From contig NZ_MDJZ01000016.1 in NCBI RefSeq assembly GCF_002151125.1, positions 124,001 to 188,000 on the forward strand: a DNA stretch of 64,000 nt, in the 5' to 3' direction. The number at the start of each line of letters is the position of its first letter. The first letter of the stretch is position 1. Origin of the DNA: Clavibacter michiganensis (lineage in GTDB: Bacteria; Actinomycetota; Actinomycetes; Actinomycetales; Microbacteriaceae). A program made the position numbers and the translations under genes. Under the pieces are notes generated by a model. That model searched no databases. It had not been told where the DNA came from and saw only the letters and a program-made list of their open reading frames with translations. Of the stretch, positions 41,245 to 50,126 are shown one piece after another.

Positions 41245-43595
41245 CCGGGGCGGAGGCGCCATCGGGCGCCGTCGCGCTGCCCGAGGTGTCGGAGCGCGTG
41301 CGCGAGCTGCACGCGCGCATGACCCTGGAGGAGAAGCTCGCGCAGATCGTCGGCTACTGGGTCGACCAGGGCGGCGAGGTCGTCGCGCCCATGCAGGGCG
41401 AGATGGCCACGACCGGCCGCTACGAGGAGGCGACCGAGCACGGCCTCGGGCACCTCACCCGCGTGTACGGCACGCGGCCCGTGGATCCGGTCGAGCGCGC
41501 GTCGTGGCTCTGGGCCGAGCAGAGGCGGCTCCAGACGGAGACGCGTCTGGGGATCCCGGCGCTCGTCCACGAGGAGTGCCTCACCGGGCTCGCCGCGTGG
41601 CAGGCCGCGACCTTCCCCACGCCGCTCGCCTGGGGCGCGTCCTTCGACCCGGGCCTCGTGGAGGAGATGGCCGCGCTCATCGGCGGATCCATGGCCGAGC
41701 TCGGCGTGCACCAGGGCCTCGCGCCCGTGCTCGACGTGATCCGCGACGCCCGCTGGGGTCGCGTCGACGAGTGCATCGCCGAGGACCCGTACGTGGTCGG
41801 CACCATCGGCACCGCGTACGTGAAGGGCCTGCAGTCGGCCGGGATCCACGCGACGCTCAAGCACTTCGTCGGCTACTCGGTCTCGCAGTCCGGCCGCAAC
41901 CACGCGCCCGCGCACGTGGGCCCGCGCTTCGTGGAGGACGTGCTGCTGCCGCCCTTCGAGATGGCGGTGCTCGACGGCGGCGTGCGCTCGGTCATGAACT
42001 CGTACGCGGAGATCGACGGCGCGCCCGTCGGGGCCACGCCCGAGTACCTCACCGACGTGCTCCGCGGGCGCTGGGGCTTCGACGGCGTCGTGGTCTCCGA
42101 CTACTTCTCGGTCGCGTTCCTCCAGGTGATGCACGCCGTCGCGGGCGACCGCGGCGAGGCGGCGGCGCTGGCCCTCGAGGCCGGCATCGACGTGGAGCTG
42201 CCGACCGGCGACGCGTACCTCGCGCCGCTGGCGGAGCGGATCCGCGCCGGGCTCGCCGACGAGTCGCTCGTCGACCGCGCGGTGCTCCGCGTGCTCGACG
42301 AGAAGGAGGAGCTGGGGCTCCTCGACGCGACCTTCGACGCGCCGCCCACCGAGATCGACCTCGACACCCCGGCCCACCGGGACGTCGCGCGTCGTCTCGC
42401 GGAGGAGTCCGTGGTGCTGCTCGCGAACGACGGCACGCTGCCGCTCGCGGGCGGCGACCGCAGCGCTCCCGGGCGCATCGCGCTCATCGGCCCGAACGCC
42501 GACAGCGCCGAGGCGCTCATGGGCTGCTACTCGTTCGCGAACCACGTGCTCGCGCACCACCCGGGCACGCCGCTCGGGTTCGCGATCCCGACCGTCGCCG
42601 AGGCGCTCCGCACGGAGCTGCCCGACTCGGAGCTCGTGCTCGCGCCCGGCGCCGACGTCGAGGGCGACGACCGCTCCGGCTTCGACGCCGCGGTCGAGGC
42701 CGCGCGTGGATCCGACCTCGCGGTCGTGGTCGTCGGCGACCGGGCGGGCCTGTTCGGCCGCGGCACGGTCGGCGAGGGCAACGACGTCGAGAGCCTCGAG
42801 CTGCCCGGCGTCCAGCGCGAGCTGGTCGAGGCCGTGCGCGCCACCGGGACCCCCGTGGTCGTGGTGCTGCTCACCGGCCGGCCGTACGCGGTGGCGTGGG
42901 CCATCGAGGGTGAGTCCGCTCCCGCCGCCGTGCTCCAGGCGTTCTTCCCGGGCGAGGAGGGCGGGTCCGCGATCGCGGGCGTCCTCTCCGGTCGGGTGTC
43001 GCCGTCGGGCCGCCTGCCGGTGTCGCTCCCGCGGTCCGCGGGCGCGCAGCCGTTCTCGTACCTGCACCCGATCCTCGGGGGCCCGTCCGAGGTGACGAGC
43101 GCGGATCCCACGCCCGTCCTCCCGTTCGGGCACGGCCTGTCGTACACGACGTTCTCGCGCTCGGATCTGCGGGTGGACGCCGCCGAGGTGGTCGCGGGGG
43201 AGTCCTTCACCGCGACCGTCGAGGTGCGCAACGCGGGCGACCGCGACGGCACCGACGTCGTGCAGCTCTACGCGCGCGACGTGCAGGGCAGCGTCACGCG
43301 GCCCGTCGCGCAGCTGCTCGGCTACCTGCGGCTGGATCTGGCCGCCGGGGAGTCGGCGCGCGTCACGTTCCGGGTGCCCACCACCCGCCTCGCCCTCACC
43401 GACCTGCGGTACCGCCGCATCGTCGAGCCGGGCGCGGTCGAGCTGTGGGTCGGACCGTCGAGCGCCGTGAAGGAGACGGAGGCCGCGATCGCGGTCACCG
43501 GATCCGCGCACCACGTCACGATCGCGGACGAGCGGTACGTGGGTACGTCGGTCGAGCGCGTCGGGGTGGCCGAGCGGGTGCTCGCGACCAGCTGA
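41241..43595 (+). CDS. GH3 beta-glycosidase (beta-xylosidase/beta-glucosidase)
   Basis: A 784-residue cytoplasmic enzyme with all GH3 parts. Barrel with LAPVLDVIRDARWGRVDECIAEDP, HATLKHFVGYS (Lys207/His208) and nucleophile Asp287 in VVVSDYFSVAFL; the second alpha/beta domain; and a C-terminal fibronectin-III-like domain (DVVQLYARDVQGSVTRPVAQLLGY). No signal peptide, so it acts on imported oligosaccharides. The SDYFS nucleophile context and HEECLTG segment resemble beta-xylosidase-type members, but glucosidase activity is possible. Last gene of the LacI-controlled importer operon. Confidence 0.93.
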   Translation: MTGAEAPSGAVALPEVSERVRELHARMTLEEKLAQIVGYWVDQGGEVVAPMQGEMATTGRYEEATEHGLGHLTRVYGTRPVDPVERASWLWAEQRRLQTETRLGIPALVHEECLTGLAAWQAATFPTPLAWGASFDPGLVEEMAALIGGSMAELGVHQGLAPVLDVIRDARWGRVDECIAEDPYVVGTIGTAYVKGLQSAGIHATLKHFVGYSVSQSGRNHAPAHVGPRFVEDVLLPPFEMAVLDGGVRSVMNSYAEIDGAPVGATPEYLTDVLRGRWGFDGVVVSDYFSVAFLQVMHAVAGDRGEAAALALEAGIDVELPTGDAYLAPLAERIRAGLADESLVDRAVLRVLDEKEELGLLDATFDAPPTEIDLDTPAHRDVARRLAEESVVLLANDGTLPLAGGDRSAPGRIALIGPNADSAEALMGCYSFANHVLAHHPGTPLGFAIPTVAEALRTELPDSELVLAPGADVEGDDRSGFDAAVEAARGSDLAVVVVGDRAGLFGRGTVGEGNDVESLELPGVQRELVEAVRATGTPVVVVLLTGRPYAVAWAIEGESAPAAVLQAFFPGEEGGSAIAGVLSGRVSPSGRLPVSLPRSAGAQPFSYLHPILGGPSEVTSADPTPVLPFGHGLSYTTFSRSDLRVDAAEVVAGESFTATVEVRNAGDRDGTDVVQLYARDVQGSVTRPVAQLLGYLRLDLAAGESARVTFRVPTTRLALTDLRYRRIVEPGAVELWVGPSSAVKETEAAIAVTGSAHHVTIADERYVGTSVERVGVAERVLATS

Positions 43596-43602
43596 TCCCG
43601 CC

Positions 43603-43662
43603 CGCACGACGGAGCCCCGGCGCCGCGTCCTCGAGACGCGGCGGCCGGGGCTCGGTCGTGCG
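43603..43662. terminator. long bidirectional hairpin after the GH3 operon
   Basis: Arms 43603-43629 and 43635-43662 pair over about 27 bases with two mismatch or bulge positions around a 5-base loop. It separates the GH3 operon from the convergent NmrA-like gene. Confidence 0.8.
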
Positions 43663-43675
43663 CGGCGGCTGCGGG

Positions 43676-44524
43676 TCAGCCGCGCGCGAGGTGGTCGCGC
43701 ACGGTCTCCGGCTCGCGGCCGAGGAGCTCGCCGAGCAGCGGATCCGTGCCCGCGAAGAAGCCGCCCGCCGCCGCCAGCGGCAGGGTGATCAGGAAGCGCG
43801 CGACCGCCTCCGGCGTGCCCGCCGCGACGAGCCCGGCGATCCACTCCTCCGGGTCCACGAGCTCGAGGCGCACCTCGCGGCCGGCGACCTCGGACGCCTG
43901 CTCGGCGACGTCGGCCATGGTCGGCGCCTCGCCCGCGGTGAGCATGACGGGCCCGTCGAGCGGCGCGTCGGCGAGCAGGATGCGGGCGGCGCCCTCCGCG
44001 GCGTCGGCGCGCGCCGTCCACGAGACCGGGCCATCCGCGGGGACGCGGATCACGCCCGTCTCGCGCCAGGCCCCGAGCAGCAGGTCGACGCTGTGCAGGT
44101 AGAAGCCGTTGCGGAGCGCGGTCCACGGGACGCCGGAGTCCGCGAGGATCCGCTCGGTCGCGATGTGGTCCCGCGCGGGGCCGAAGGGCGAGTCCTCGGC
44201 GGCGCCCTGGTGGCTCGTGTAGAGGATCCGGTCGACGCCCGCCTCGACCGCAGCCTCTATCGCCGTGCGGTGAAGCGCCACCGCGTCGGCGCGGGGGTCG
44301 CTGGAGGACACGAGCAGGAGCTGGTCGGCGCCCGCGAAGGCGGCGGGCAGGGAGGCCGCGTCGGCGTAGTCGCCGCGGCGCACCTCGACGCCGCGGTCGG
44401 GGAAGGAGCGCGCGCTCTCGGGATCCCGGGCGACGACGACGAGCTCCGTGGCGGGGATGCGCGCGAGCAGGTGCTCGGCGGTGGCGCCGTTGAGCGCGCC
44501 GGTGGCTCCGGTGATGGTGATCAT
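43676..44524 (-). CDS. NmrA-like NAD(P)-binding protein
   Basis: A 282-residue atypical SDR. N-terminal GATGALNGATAEHLL dinucleotide loop (residues 6-20), RDPESARSF, and VDRILYTSHQGAAEDSPFGPARDHIATERILADSGVPWTALRNGFYL, which matches the quinone-oxidoreductase-2/NmrA group. It is a probable NADPH-dependent quinone reductase or redox sensor. Divergent from a TetR gene with an operator between them. Confidence 0.9.
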   Translation of the reverse strand: MITITGATGALNGATAEHLLARIPATELVVVARDPESARSFPDRGVEVRRGDYADAASLPAAFAGADQLLLVSSSDPRADAVALHRTAIEAAVEAGVDRILYTSHQGAAEDSPFGPARDHIATERILADSGVPWTALRNGFYLHSVDLLLGAWRETGVIRVPADGPVSWTARADAAEGAARILLADAPLDGPVMLTAGEAPTMADVAEQASEVAGREVRLELVDPEEWIAGLVAAGTPEAVARFLITLPLAAAGGFFAGTDPLLGELLGREPETVRDHLARG

Positions 44525-44584
44525 GGATCTGCCTCTCGTGGTAGCGGTGATAACACGTGAACGGTAGCACGGGAAGCAGTGCGC

Positions 44585-44600
44585 TAACGCGTGTGCGTTA
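44585..44600. promoter_or_regulatory. TetR operator between the NmrA-like and TetR genes
   Basis: TAACGC-GTGT-GCGTTA is a perfect 6-bp inverted repeat with a 4-base spacer, overlapping the TetR promoter (start 44611). A weaker related stretch, GATAACACGTGAACGG, lies at 44549-44564 nearer the NmrA-like start. Confidence 0.65.
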
Positions 44601-44610
44601 TCGTCGATCC

Positions 44611-45348
44611 ATGACCGTCGAGACCTCCGCCCCGGCCGACGCGCGCGCCGGGACCCGCGATCGCATCGTCGACGTCGCCGCCGACCTGCTGCGCGCCGAG
44701 GGCCGCGCCGCCGTCACCACGCGCGCGGTCGCGGAGGCCGCCGGCGTGCAGGCGCCCACGATCTACCGGCTCTTCGGCGACAAGGAGGGCCTCCTCGACG
44801 CCGTCGCCGAGACCGAGATGACGCGGTTCGCCGCGACAAAGGCCGTCGTGATCCGTGCCGCCGCCGAGCGCGCCGCGGACGCGGTCGACGACCTCCGCGC
44901 GGGCTGGGACGCGACCATCGCCTTCGCGCTCGACAACCCCGAGCTGTACGCGCTCATGAGCGACCCCGCCCGCGGGGAGGGCTCGCCCGCCGTGCGCGCC
45001 GGCGTCGCGCTGCTGGAGGAGCGCGTGCACCGCGTCGCCCTCGCCGGGCGCCTGCGCGTCGCCGAGCCGCTCGCGGTCGAGCTGATCCACGCGGCCGCCA
45101 CGGGCGCGCTCCTCTCGACGATCCGCCGCCCGGCCGCGCAGCGCGACCGCGGGCTCGTCGACGCCATGCGCGACGCGGTGCTCGACAGGATCCTCACGCC
45201 CCCGGAGCGCACCCGCGCCCGGCGCGAGCCCGGCCTCGTCGAGCGCGCCGTCGCGCTGCGGGCGCACGTGGCCGACGCGGACCGCCTCAGCGCCGGCGAG
45301 CGGTCGCTCCTCGCGGAGTGGCTCGACCGGATCGCCGCGGCGCGCTGA
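44611..45348 (+). CDS. TetR family regulator
   Basis: A 245-residue regulator. HTH reads RDRIVDVAADLLRAEGRAAVTTRAVAEAAGVQAPTIYRLFGDKEGLLDAV, followed by an all-helical ligand domain. The ATG lies 8 bases after GTTATC (44597-44602) in the operator, so the message may be leaderless and self-repressed. The divergent NmrA-like gene is the likely target. A short GGCGCC hairpin (45366-45381) follows the stop. Confidence 0.92.
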   Translation: MTVETSAPADARAGTRDRIVDVAADLLRAEGRAAVTTRAVAEAAGVQAPTIYRLFGDKEGLLDAVAETEMTRFAATKAVVIRAAAERAADAVDDLRAGWDATIAFALDNPELYALMSDPARGEGSPAVRAGVALLEERVHRVALAGRLRVAEPLAVELIHAAATGALLSTIRRPAAQRDRGLVDAMRDAVLDRILTPPERTRARREPGLVERAVALRAHVADADRLSAGERSLLAEWLDRIAAAR

Positions 45349-45382
45349 CCCTGCGCCGCCCGGCCGGCGCCGTCAGGCGCCG

Positions 45383-46240
45383 TCAGGCCCCCGCCACCTC
45401 CACGGGCGCCGTCGTCAGCGCCTGCAGGCCGGTGACGCGGAGGAGATCCAGCCGCGCCTCGTCCGTGCTGCCGGGCTCGGCCGTGTAGACGACGATGCGG
45501 AGGTCGCTGCCCGGCACCGAGAGGGTGTCGCAGTCGATCGTGATGGGGCCGACCGGCGTGCTCGTGACGGTCTTGCGGCTCGACCGGTGCTCGGCGACGC
45601 GCGCCTCACTCCACCGGCGCTCGAACTCCGGCACCTCGGCGCGCAGGCGGGCGACGAGCCGGGCGAGCGCGCGGTCCTCCGGGTAGCGGCCGACCGCGGT
45701 GCGCAGGTCGGCCGCGAGGTCGCGCGCGAACTCCTCCTCGTGCACGGCGTCGAAGTCGGTGCCCGCGTGCCCCTGCGTGAAGTAGGTCCAGACGAGGTTG
45801 CGGTCCCAGCCGGTGCGCGTCGACGGATCCCCGTTCAGCGCCGCCCACAGCGGGTTCCAGAGCAGCATGTCGTGCGTCGCCGTGAACACGGCGATGGGCA
45901 CGTCGCCGAGCCGGTCGACGATCCGGTGCACGCCCGGGGTGATGTGCCGCGGCACCTCGCCGCGACCGGGCGGGGCGACGCCCGCGACCCGGTGCAGGTG
46001 GTCGCGCTCGTCCTCGGTGAGGCGGAGCGCCCGGGCGAGCGCGCCGAGCATCTGCGGCGACGGGTTCACCGACCGGCCCTGCTCGAGCCGCACGACGTAG
46101 TCGACGCTCACGCCCGCGAGCGCGGCGAGCTCCTCGCGGCGGAGGCCCGCGGTGCGGCGGTGGGATCTTGCGGGAAGGCCCACGTCGGCCGGCTGCACGC
46201 GCTCGCGCCAGGAGCGGAGGACGCTCGCGAATTCGGTCAT
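45383..46240 (-). CDS. XRE-family regulator with MmyB-like ligand domain
   Basis: A 285-residue regulator. Xre HTH RRTAGLRREELAALAGVSVDYVVRLEQGRSVNPSPQMLGALARAL at residues about 27-71, then the PAS-like MmyB domain with FTATHDMLLWNPLWAALNGDP and the fatty-acid-pocket region DLLRVTG. Such proteins sense fatty acids or aromatic ligands and usually regulate a divergent dehydrogenase, here the SDR at 46342. Minus-strand CAGGAT (46247-46252) lies 6 bases before the ATG. Confidence 0.93.
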   Translation of the reverse strand: MTEFASVLRSWRERVQPADVGLPARSHRRTAGLRREELAALAGVSVDYVVRLEQGRSVNPSPQMLGALARALRLTEDERDHLHRVAGVAPPGRGEVPRHITPGVHRIVDRLGDVPIAVFTATHDMLLWNPLWAALNGDPSTRTGWDRNLVWTYFTQGHAGTDFDAVHEEEFARDLAADLRTAVGRYPEDRALARLVARLRAEVPEFERRWSEARVAEHRSSRKTVTSTPVGPITIDCDTLSVPGSDLRIVVYTAEPGSTDEARLDLLRVTGLQALTTAPVEVAGA

Positions 46241-46341
46241 GCCCCCATCCTGCGCGCGGGGAGACGGATCAGCCTGGTACCGCCGGTCCTCCCGTCGACC
46301 GGTGCCTGGGCGATGCGGCGGGCGGGGCGCAGGCTCGATGC

Positions 46342-47022
46342 ATGACCACGACACTGATCACCGGATCCAACCGCAGCCTCGGCCTCGAGACCGCCCGCCG
46401 CCTCATCGAGGCCGGCCACACCGTCTACGCCGGCATGCGCGACACCGCCGACGGCGACGCCGCCCGCGCCCTCGGCGCCCACCCCGTGCAGCTCGACGTC
46501 GACGACCAGGCGAGCGTCGACCGCGCGATGTCCGAGCTCCCGGAGCTGGACGTGCTCGTCAACAACGCCGGCATCCTCGGCACCTCGTTCGGCGTCGACG
46601 ACCTCACCCCGGAGGCGATGGCCGCGGTGCTGCAGACGAACGTCGTCGGCATCGTCCGGGTCACGCAGGCGGCGCTGCCGCTGCTGCGCGCCTCCGCCGC
46701 GCCCGTCATCGTGAACGTCTCCTCCGGCGTCGGCTGGCCCCGCGCCCTCCGCGGCGACGGCACCGACGAGAGCCACGTGCTCGCGATCCCCTACGCGGCG
46801 TCGAAGGCCGCCGTGATCACCGCGACCGTGCAGTACGCCAAGAACCTGCCGGGCTTCCGGGTCAACGCGACCGACCCCGGCTACACGGCCACCGACTTCA
46901 ACGGCAACAGCGGCCACCAGACCGTGACCGAGGGCACCGACGCGACCGTCGCGATGGCGCTCGTCGGACCCGACGGGCCGACCGGCGAGTTCCACAGCCG
47001 GCACGGGCGCATCGAGTACTGA
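46342..47022 (+). CDS. short-chain dehydrogenase/reductase
   Basis: A 226-residue classical SDR: cofactor loop ITGSNRSLGLETARRL, NNAG motif in LDVLVNNAGILG, Ser in VNVSSGVGW, active-site YAASK and DPGYTATDFNG after it. CAGGCT (46330-46335) lies 6 bases before the ATG, so the message is likely leaderless. Target of the divergent XRE regulator by position; substrate unknown. Confidence 0.93.
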   Translation: MTTTLITGSNRSLGLETARRLIEAGHTVYAGMRDTADGDAARALGAHPVQLDVDDQASVDRAMSELPELDVLVNNAGILGTSFGVDDLTPEAMAAVLQTNVVGIVRVTQAALPLLRASAAPVIVNVSSGVGWPRALRGDGTDESHVLAIPYAASKAAVITATVQYAKNLPGFRVNATDPGYTATDFNGNSGHQTVTEGTDATVAMALVGPDGPTGEFHSRHGRIEY

Positions 47023-47043
47023 GGCCCGGGCTCCGCGCCCGGC

Positions 47044-48459
47044 TCAGGCCGCGCCGAGGCCCGTGACGCCCGCGGCGACCGCGGGCGTCACGATGCCGTC
47101 GGGCCAGCGGAGCCCCACCCCGGGCTCGGCGGTCAGCCGGCCGATCCCCGCGGTCGTCGCGTGCGGCGACGCCATGCGCGAGGCGCCCGGGGCGTCCGCG
47201 GTCAGCATCCCGAACCCGGGGAAGCAGGTGAGCCAGTCGCCCATCGCGACGTCGGCGGATCCGGGCACGGGCACGTCCGCGACGTCGACCACCGCGCCCG
47301 TCCCGCTCGCCTCCGCGAGCATGCCGGCGGTGCCGACGATCCCGGCCATGCTCACGTCCTTCGCGGCGGCCGGGCGGGCGCGCGCGACGGTCGCGGCGAG
47401 GTCGCGGAGCTCCGCGGGGGAGCGCTCCTCGGTCGAGTTCCACTGCGCTCCGCGGTGGCCGGACCGCCAGGATCCGGACACGTCGACCGTGAGGCTCAGG
47501 GCCTGGCCGGCGGAGCCACCGCCCCCGGGGACCGGCTCGGCGGTCCTGCCGAGGGCGGTGACGCTGAGGGCGGCGGGCACGCCGAGCTGCGTGTGCCCGC
47601 CGAGGACGGGGATGCCCCAGGCCGCGGCGGCGCGGCGGACGCCGGCCATCACGCGGCGGACGGACGCGGCGTCGCGCCCCGCCACGGAGTCGAGGAGGCC
47701 CACGGGGGTCGCGCCCATCGCGCTGAGGTCGTTGACGTTGACGAGCACGCCGCACCAGCCGGCCCACTCGGGATCCCGCTCCACCATGCAGGGGAGGATC
47801 GCGTCGCAGGCGGCGATCACGTCGGTGCCGGGCACGGGGGCGCCGTCGTCGCCCACCCAGCCGGGCCCGCCGAGGGCGCCGAGGGCGGCGGGATCGCCGG
47901 ACGCACCGGGCTCGAGCACAGCGGCGAGGTGCGCCTTGGTCGCGTCGACGAGCCGCTGGATCCGGCCGATGGGCCAGCGCATGGTCACGTGGTCGACGCC
48001 GCCGACGACCGCGGTGCCGGTGGGGATCCAGCCCAACCGCCGGAAGAGCACCGCGCTGCGCGCCTGCACGGTCGCGTCGAAGCGCAGCACGCCGGCCTGC
48101 TCCGCGTGCACCGCGGCGGCCCGCACGAGCGCCGAGCCGACGCCGCGGATCCCGCGTGCGCCGGGCGCCACGACCAGCCGCGACCCGGTCCACCAGCCGA
48201 TGTCCCGGACACCGACGGGCGCGAGCCGCACGCCGCCGACGACCTCGCCGGCGGCGCGCGCGACCAGCACGACCGTGCGCGGATCCTCGTCGAGCGCGTC
48301 GAGGTCGGTGCCCGCGAAGATCCCCTGCTCCTCGACGAACGCGTCGTGCCGCAGGCGCCGGTAGGCGTCGAGGTCGCGCCGGTCCGCCTCGGACACGAGG
48401 AACGCCGGCGCCGACCGGACGACCGGCGGGCCCATGAGGGCGGGGACGTCGAGGAGCAC
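47044..48459 (-). CDS. GNAT N-acetyltransferase fused to AIR-synthase-like domain (MSMEG_0567/Sll0786 + Sll0787 types)
   Basis: A 471-residue two-domain protein. Residues about 20-160 are a GNAT acetyltransferase (RRLRHDAFVEEQGIF, GSRLVVAPGARGIRGVGSALVRAAAVHA, LFRRLGW). Residues about 165-471 are AIR-synthase-like (LVNVNDLSAMGATPVGLLDSVAGRD, GIPVLGGHTQLGVPAALSVTALGR, AAAKDVSMAGIVGTAGMLAEASG). The two parts correspond to the nitrogen-starvation acetyltransferase and the AIR-synthase-like protein of the Nit1C cluster, encoded by separate genes in cyanobacteria. A GTG start lies 3 bases after the radical SAM stop. The product would acetylate and phosphorylate or cyclise an unknown intermediate. 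Confidence 0.88.
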   Translation of the reverse strand: MLLDVPALMGPPVVRSAPAFLVSEADRRDLDAYRRLRHDAFVEEQGIFAGTDLDALDEDPRTVVLVARAAGEVVGGVRLAPVGVRDIGWWTGSRLVVAPGARGIRGVGSALVRAAAVHAEQAGVLRFDATVQARSAVLFRRLGWIPTGTAVVGGVDHVTMRWPIGRIQRLVDATKAHLAAVLEPGASGDPAALGALGGPGWVGDDGAPVPGTDVIAACDAILPCMVERDPEWAGWCGVLVNVNDLSAMGATPVGLLDSVAGRDAASVRRVMAGVRRAAAAWGIPVLGGHTQLGVPAALSVTALGRTAEPVPGGGGSAGQALSLTVDVSGSWRSGHRGAQWNSTEERSPAELRDLAATVARARPAAAKDVSMAGIVGTAGMLAEASGTGAVVDVADVPVPGSADVAMGDWLTCFPGFGMLTADAPGASRMASPHATTAGIGRLTAEPGVGLRWPDGIVTPAVAAGVTGLGAA

Positions 48460-48462
48460 GGA

Positions 48463-49584
48463 TCAGCCCCCGGCGGTCTGCAGGGCGGAGCAGGCGCCGC
48501 AGGCCGCGCAGCCCGCCTTCTGGTCGGCGCCGCGCATCCCGGCGGCCTGGAGCGCGCGCGAGACGCGGAACGTCACGTCGCGGAGCACGGATCCCTCGGG
48601 CGCCGGCACGTGGTCGACGTCCGTCGCGAGCGTCCCGCGCAGCGGCCGGAACGGCACGATGAAGGGGTAGACGCCCATCTCGATGAGCTCCTGGGCGCCG
48701 GCGACCATCTCGTCCGGATCCTCGCCGAGCCCCACCAGCAGGTAGGTGGAGACCTGGTTGCGGCCGAAGACGCGCACCGCCTCCCGCCACGCGGCGCGGT
48801 ACTCGTCCATCGAGACGCGGGACTTGCCCGGCATCCAGCGGCGGCGCACGTCGTCGTCCATCGACTCCACGTGGATCCCGATGGACCGCGCGCCGGCCTC
48901 GTACAGGTCGGTGATGGTCGACAGCTGCGCGGGCGGCTCGCACTGCACCTGGATCATGAGGTCGGGGACGGCCTGCTTGATGGCCCGGACGCAGCGCGCG
49001 AGGTGGGTGGCCCCGCGGTCGCGCCCGTTGCTCGTGCCCGTGGTCATCACCATCTGCTCGACGCCGTCGAGCCGCCAGGCCGCCTCCGCGACCTCCGCGA
49101 GCATGGCCGGCGTCTTGACCGCGATGGTGCTGCCCGAGGCGAGGCTCTCCTCGATGGAGCAGAACCGGCAGCGCTCCGACTCGTCGTACCGCACGCACGT
49201 CTGCACCACCGTGGTGGCCAGCACCTTGGCGCCGTGCAGGCGCGCGATCTTCTCGTAGGAGACGCCGTCCGCGGTCTCGAGGTCGTAGAACCGGGGCCGG
49301 TCGACCGCGTCCACCTCGTAGCCCGTGTCCTCGCCGTCGAGCAGCAGCCTGCCGTCGTCGACGAGGTAGGGGCTGTCCGGGTCGGCCGGCACCGCGGACT
49401 GCAGCCCGCGGAACATCACGTGCCCGTCGTCGCTCGGCCCGGCGCCGCCCTCGCGGTGCACGGGCGCGGCGACGCGGATCCCGCGGATGGCGATGTCGAC
49501 GCGCGTGGTGAGCGCGGCGGCGTCCGCATCCGCGTCCGACTGCCGGGCGCGGCTCGGCGTCGTGGTCCCTCTCGTGATGGTCAT
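48463..49584 (-). CDS. MSMEG_0568-type radical SAM protein
   Basis: A 373-residue radical SAM enzyme of the Nit1C cluster. The iron-sulfur motif is Cys130-x8-Cys139-x2-Cys142 (TCVRYDESERCRFCSIE), not the usual CX3CX2C. A barrel with VMTTGTSNGRDRG, IQVQCEPP and GIHVESMDD follows. A second cluster site is suggested by Cys359, Cys362 and Cys365 near the C-terminus (AGCAACGACS). It should cleave S-adenosylmethionine to start radical chemistry on the cluster's unknown substrate. It sits between the MSMEG_0572-type gene and the GNAT fusion in one minus-strand operon. Confidence 0.92.
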   Translation of the reverse strand: MTITRGTTTPSRARQSDADADAAALTTRVDIAIRGIRVAAPVHREGGAGPSDDGHVMFRGLQSAVPADPDSPYLVDDGRLLLDGEDTGYEVDAVDRPRFYDLETADGVSYEKIARLHGAKVLATTVVQTCVRYDESERCRFCSIEESLASGSTIAVKTPAMLAEVAEAAWRLDGVEQMVMTTGTSNGRDRGATHLARCVRAIKQAVPDLMIQVQCEPPAQLSTITDLYEAGARSIGIHVESMDDDVRRRWMPGKSRVSMDEYRAAWREAVRVFGRNQVSTYLLVGLGEDPDEMVAGAQELIEMGVYPFIVPFRPLRGTLATDVDHVPAPEGSVLRDVTFRVSRALQAAGMRGADQKAGCAACGACSALQTAGG

Positions 49585-49595
49585 GGGCGCACCGG

Positions 49596-50126
49596 TCAGA
49601 CCATGTACGTGCTGTTGATGATGGCTCCCTTGCGGGCGTAGTGGATCACCGCGTCCTGCACGTCGAGCGGGTGGCACGGGATCACGCCCGCTATGAGGTC
49701 CTCCTCGCGCGCGCCATGCAGCGCCAGGCCGAAGCGGCAGCAGAAGACGGTGCCGCCCTCGCCGATGAACGTCTCGAGGGCGTTGTTGATGTTGTTCTCG
49801 CCGGGGAAGCCGTCGGCGCCCGTCGTGGGGAAGCCGCGGTTGGCGATGGCGTTCAGGGATCCGGGTCCGTAGAAGTACAGGACGCTCGTGAATCCCTTGC
49901 GCAGCGCGCGCGTGGCCTGCAGCACGGCGACGAAGCTCACCGACGACTCGTGCGCGATGCCGTGCACGAGCTGGAAGTAGTGGTCCTCCTTGGTGGCGGT
50001 GTAGTCGGGGAAGATCTTCGTCGACCCGTAGATGCTGCTGCCCTTCGGCAGCGAGGGGTGCGCGATCTCCTCGCGCGACCTCTCGATGTTGTCGAGGATC
50101 TGCTGGTCGATGTCGGCGTCGCTCAT
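49596..50126 (-). CDS. MSMEG_0572/Sll0783-family nitrogen-starvation response protein
   Basis: A 176-residue soluble protein of the DsrE-like Sll0783 family: SSIYGSTKIFPDYTATKEDHYFQLVHGIAHESSVSFVAVLQATRALRKGFTSVLYFYGPGSLNAIANRGFPT. In Synechocystis, Sll0783 is induced under nitrogen starvation and needed for polyhydroxybutyrate build-up. It is first in the minus-strand arm of the cluster, with AAGGAG before its ATG, and shares the 50127-50402 control region with the nitrilase. Confidence 0.93.
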   Translation of the reverse strand: MSDADIDQQILDNIERSREEIAHPSLPKGSSIYGSTKIFPDYTATKEDHYFQLVHGIAHESSVSFVAVLQATRALRKGFTSVLYFYGPGSLNAIANRGFPTTGADGFPGENNINNALETFIGEGGTVFCCRFGLALHGAREEDLIAGVIPCHPLDVQDAVIHYARKGAIINSTYMV

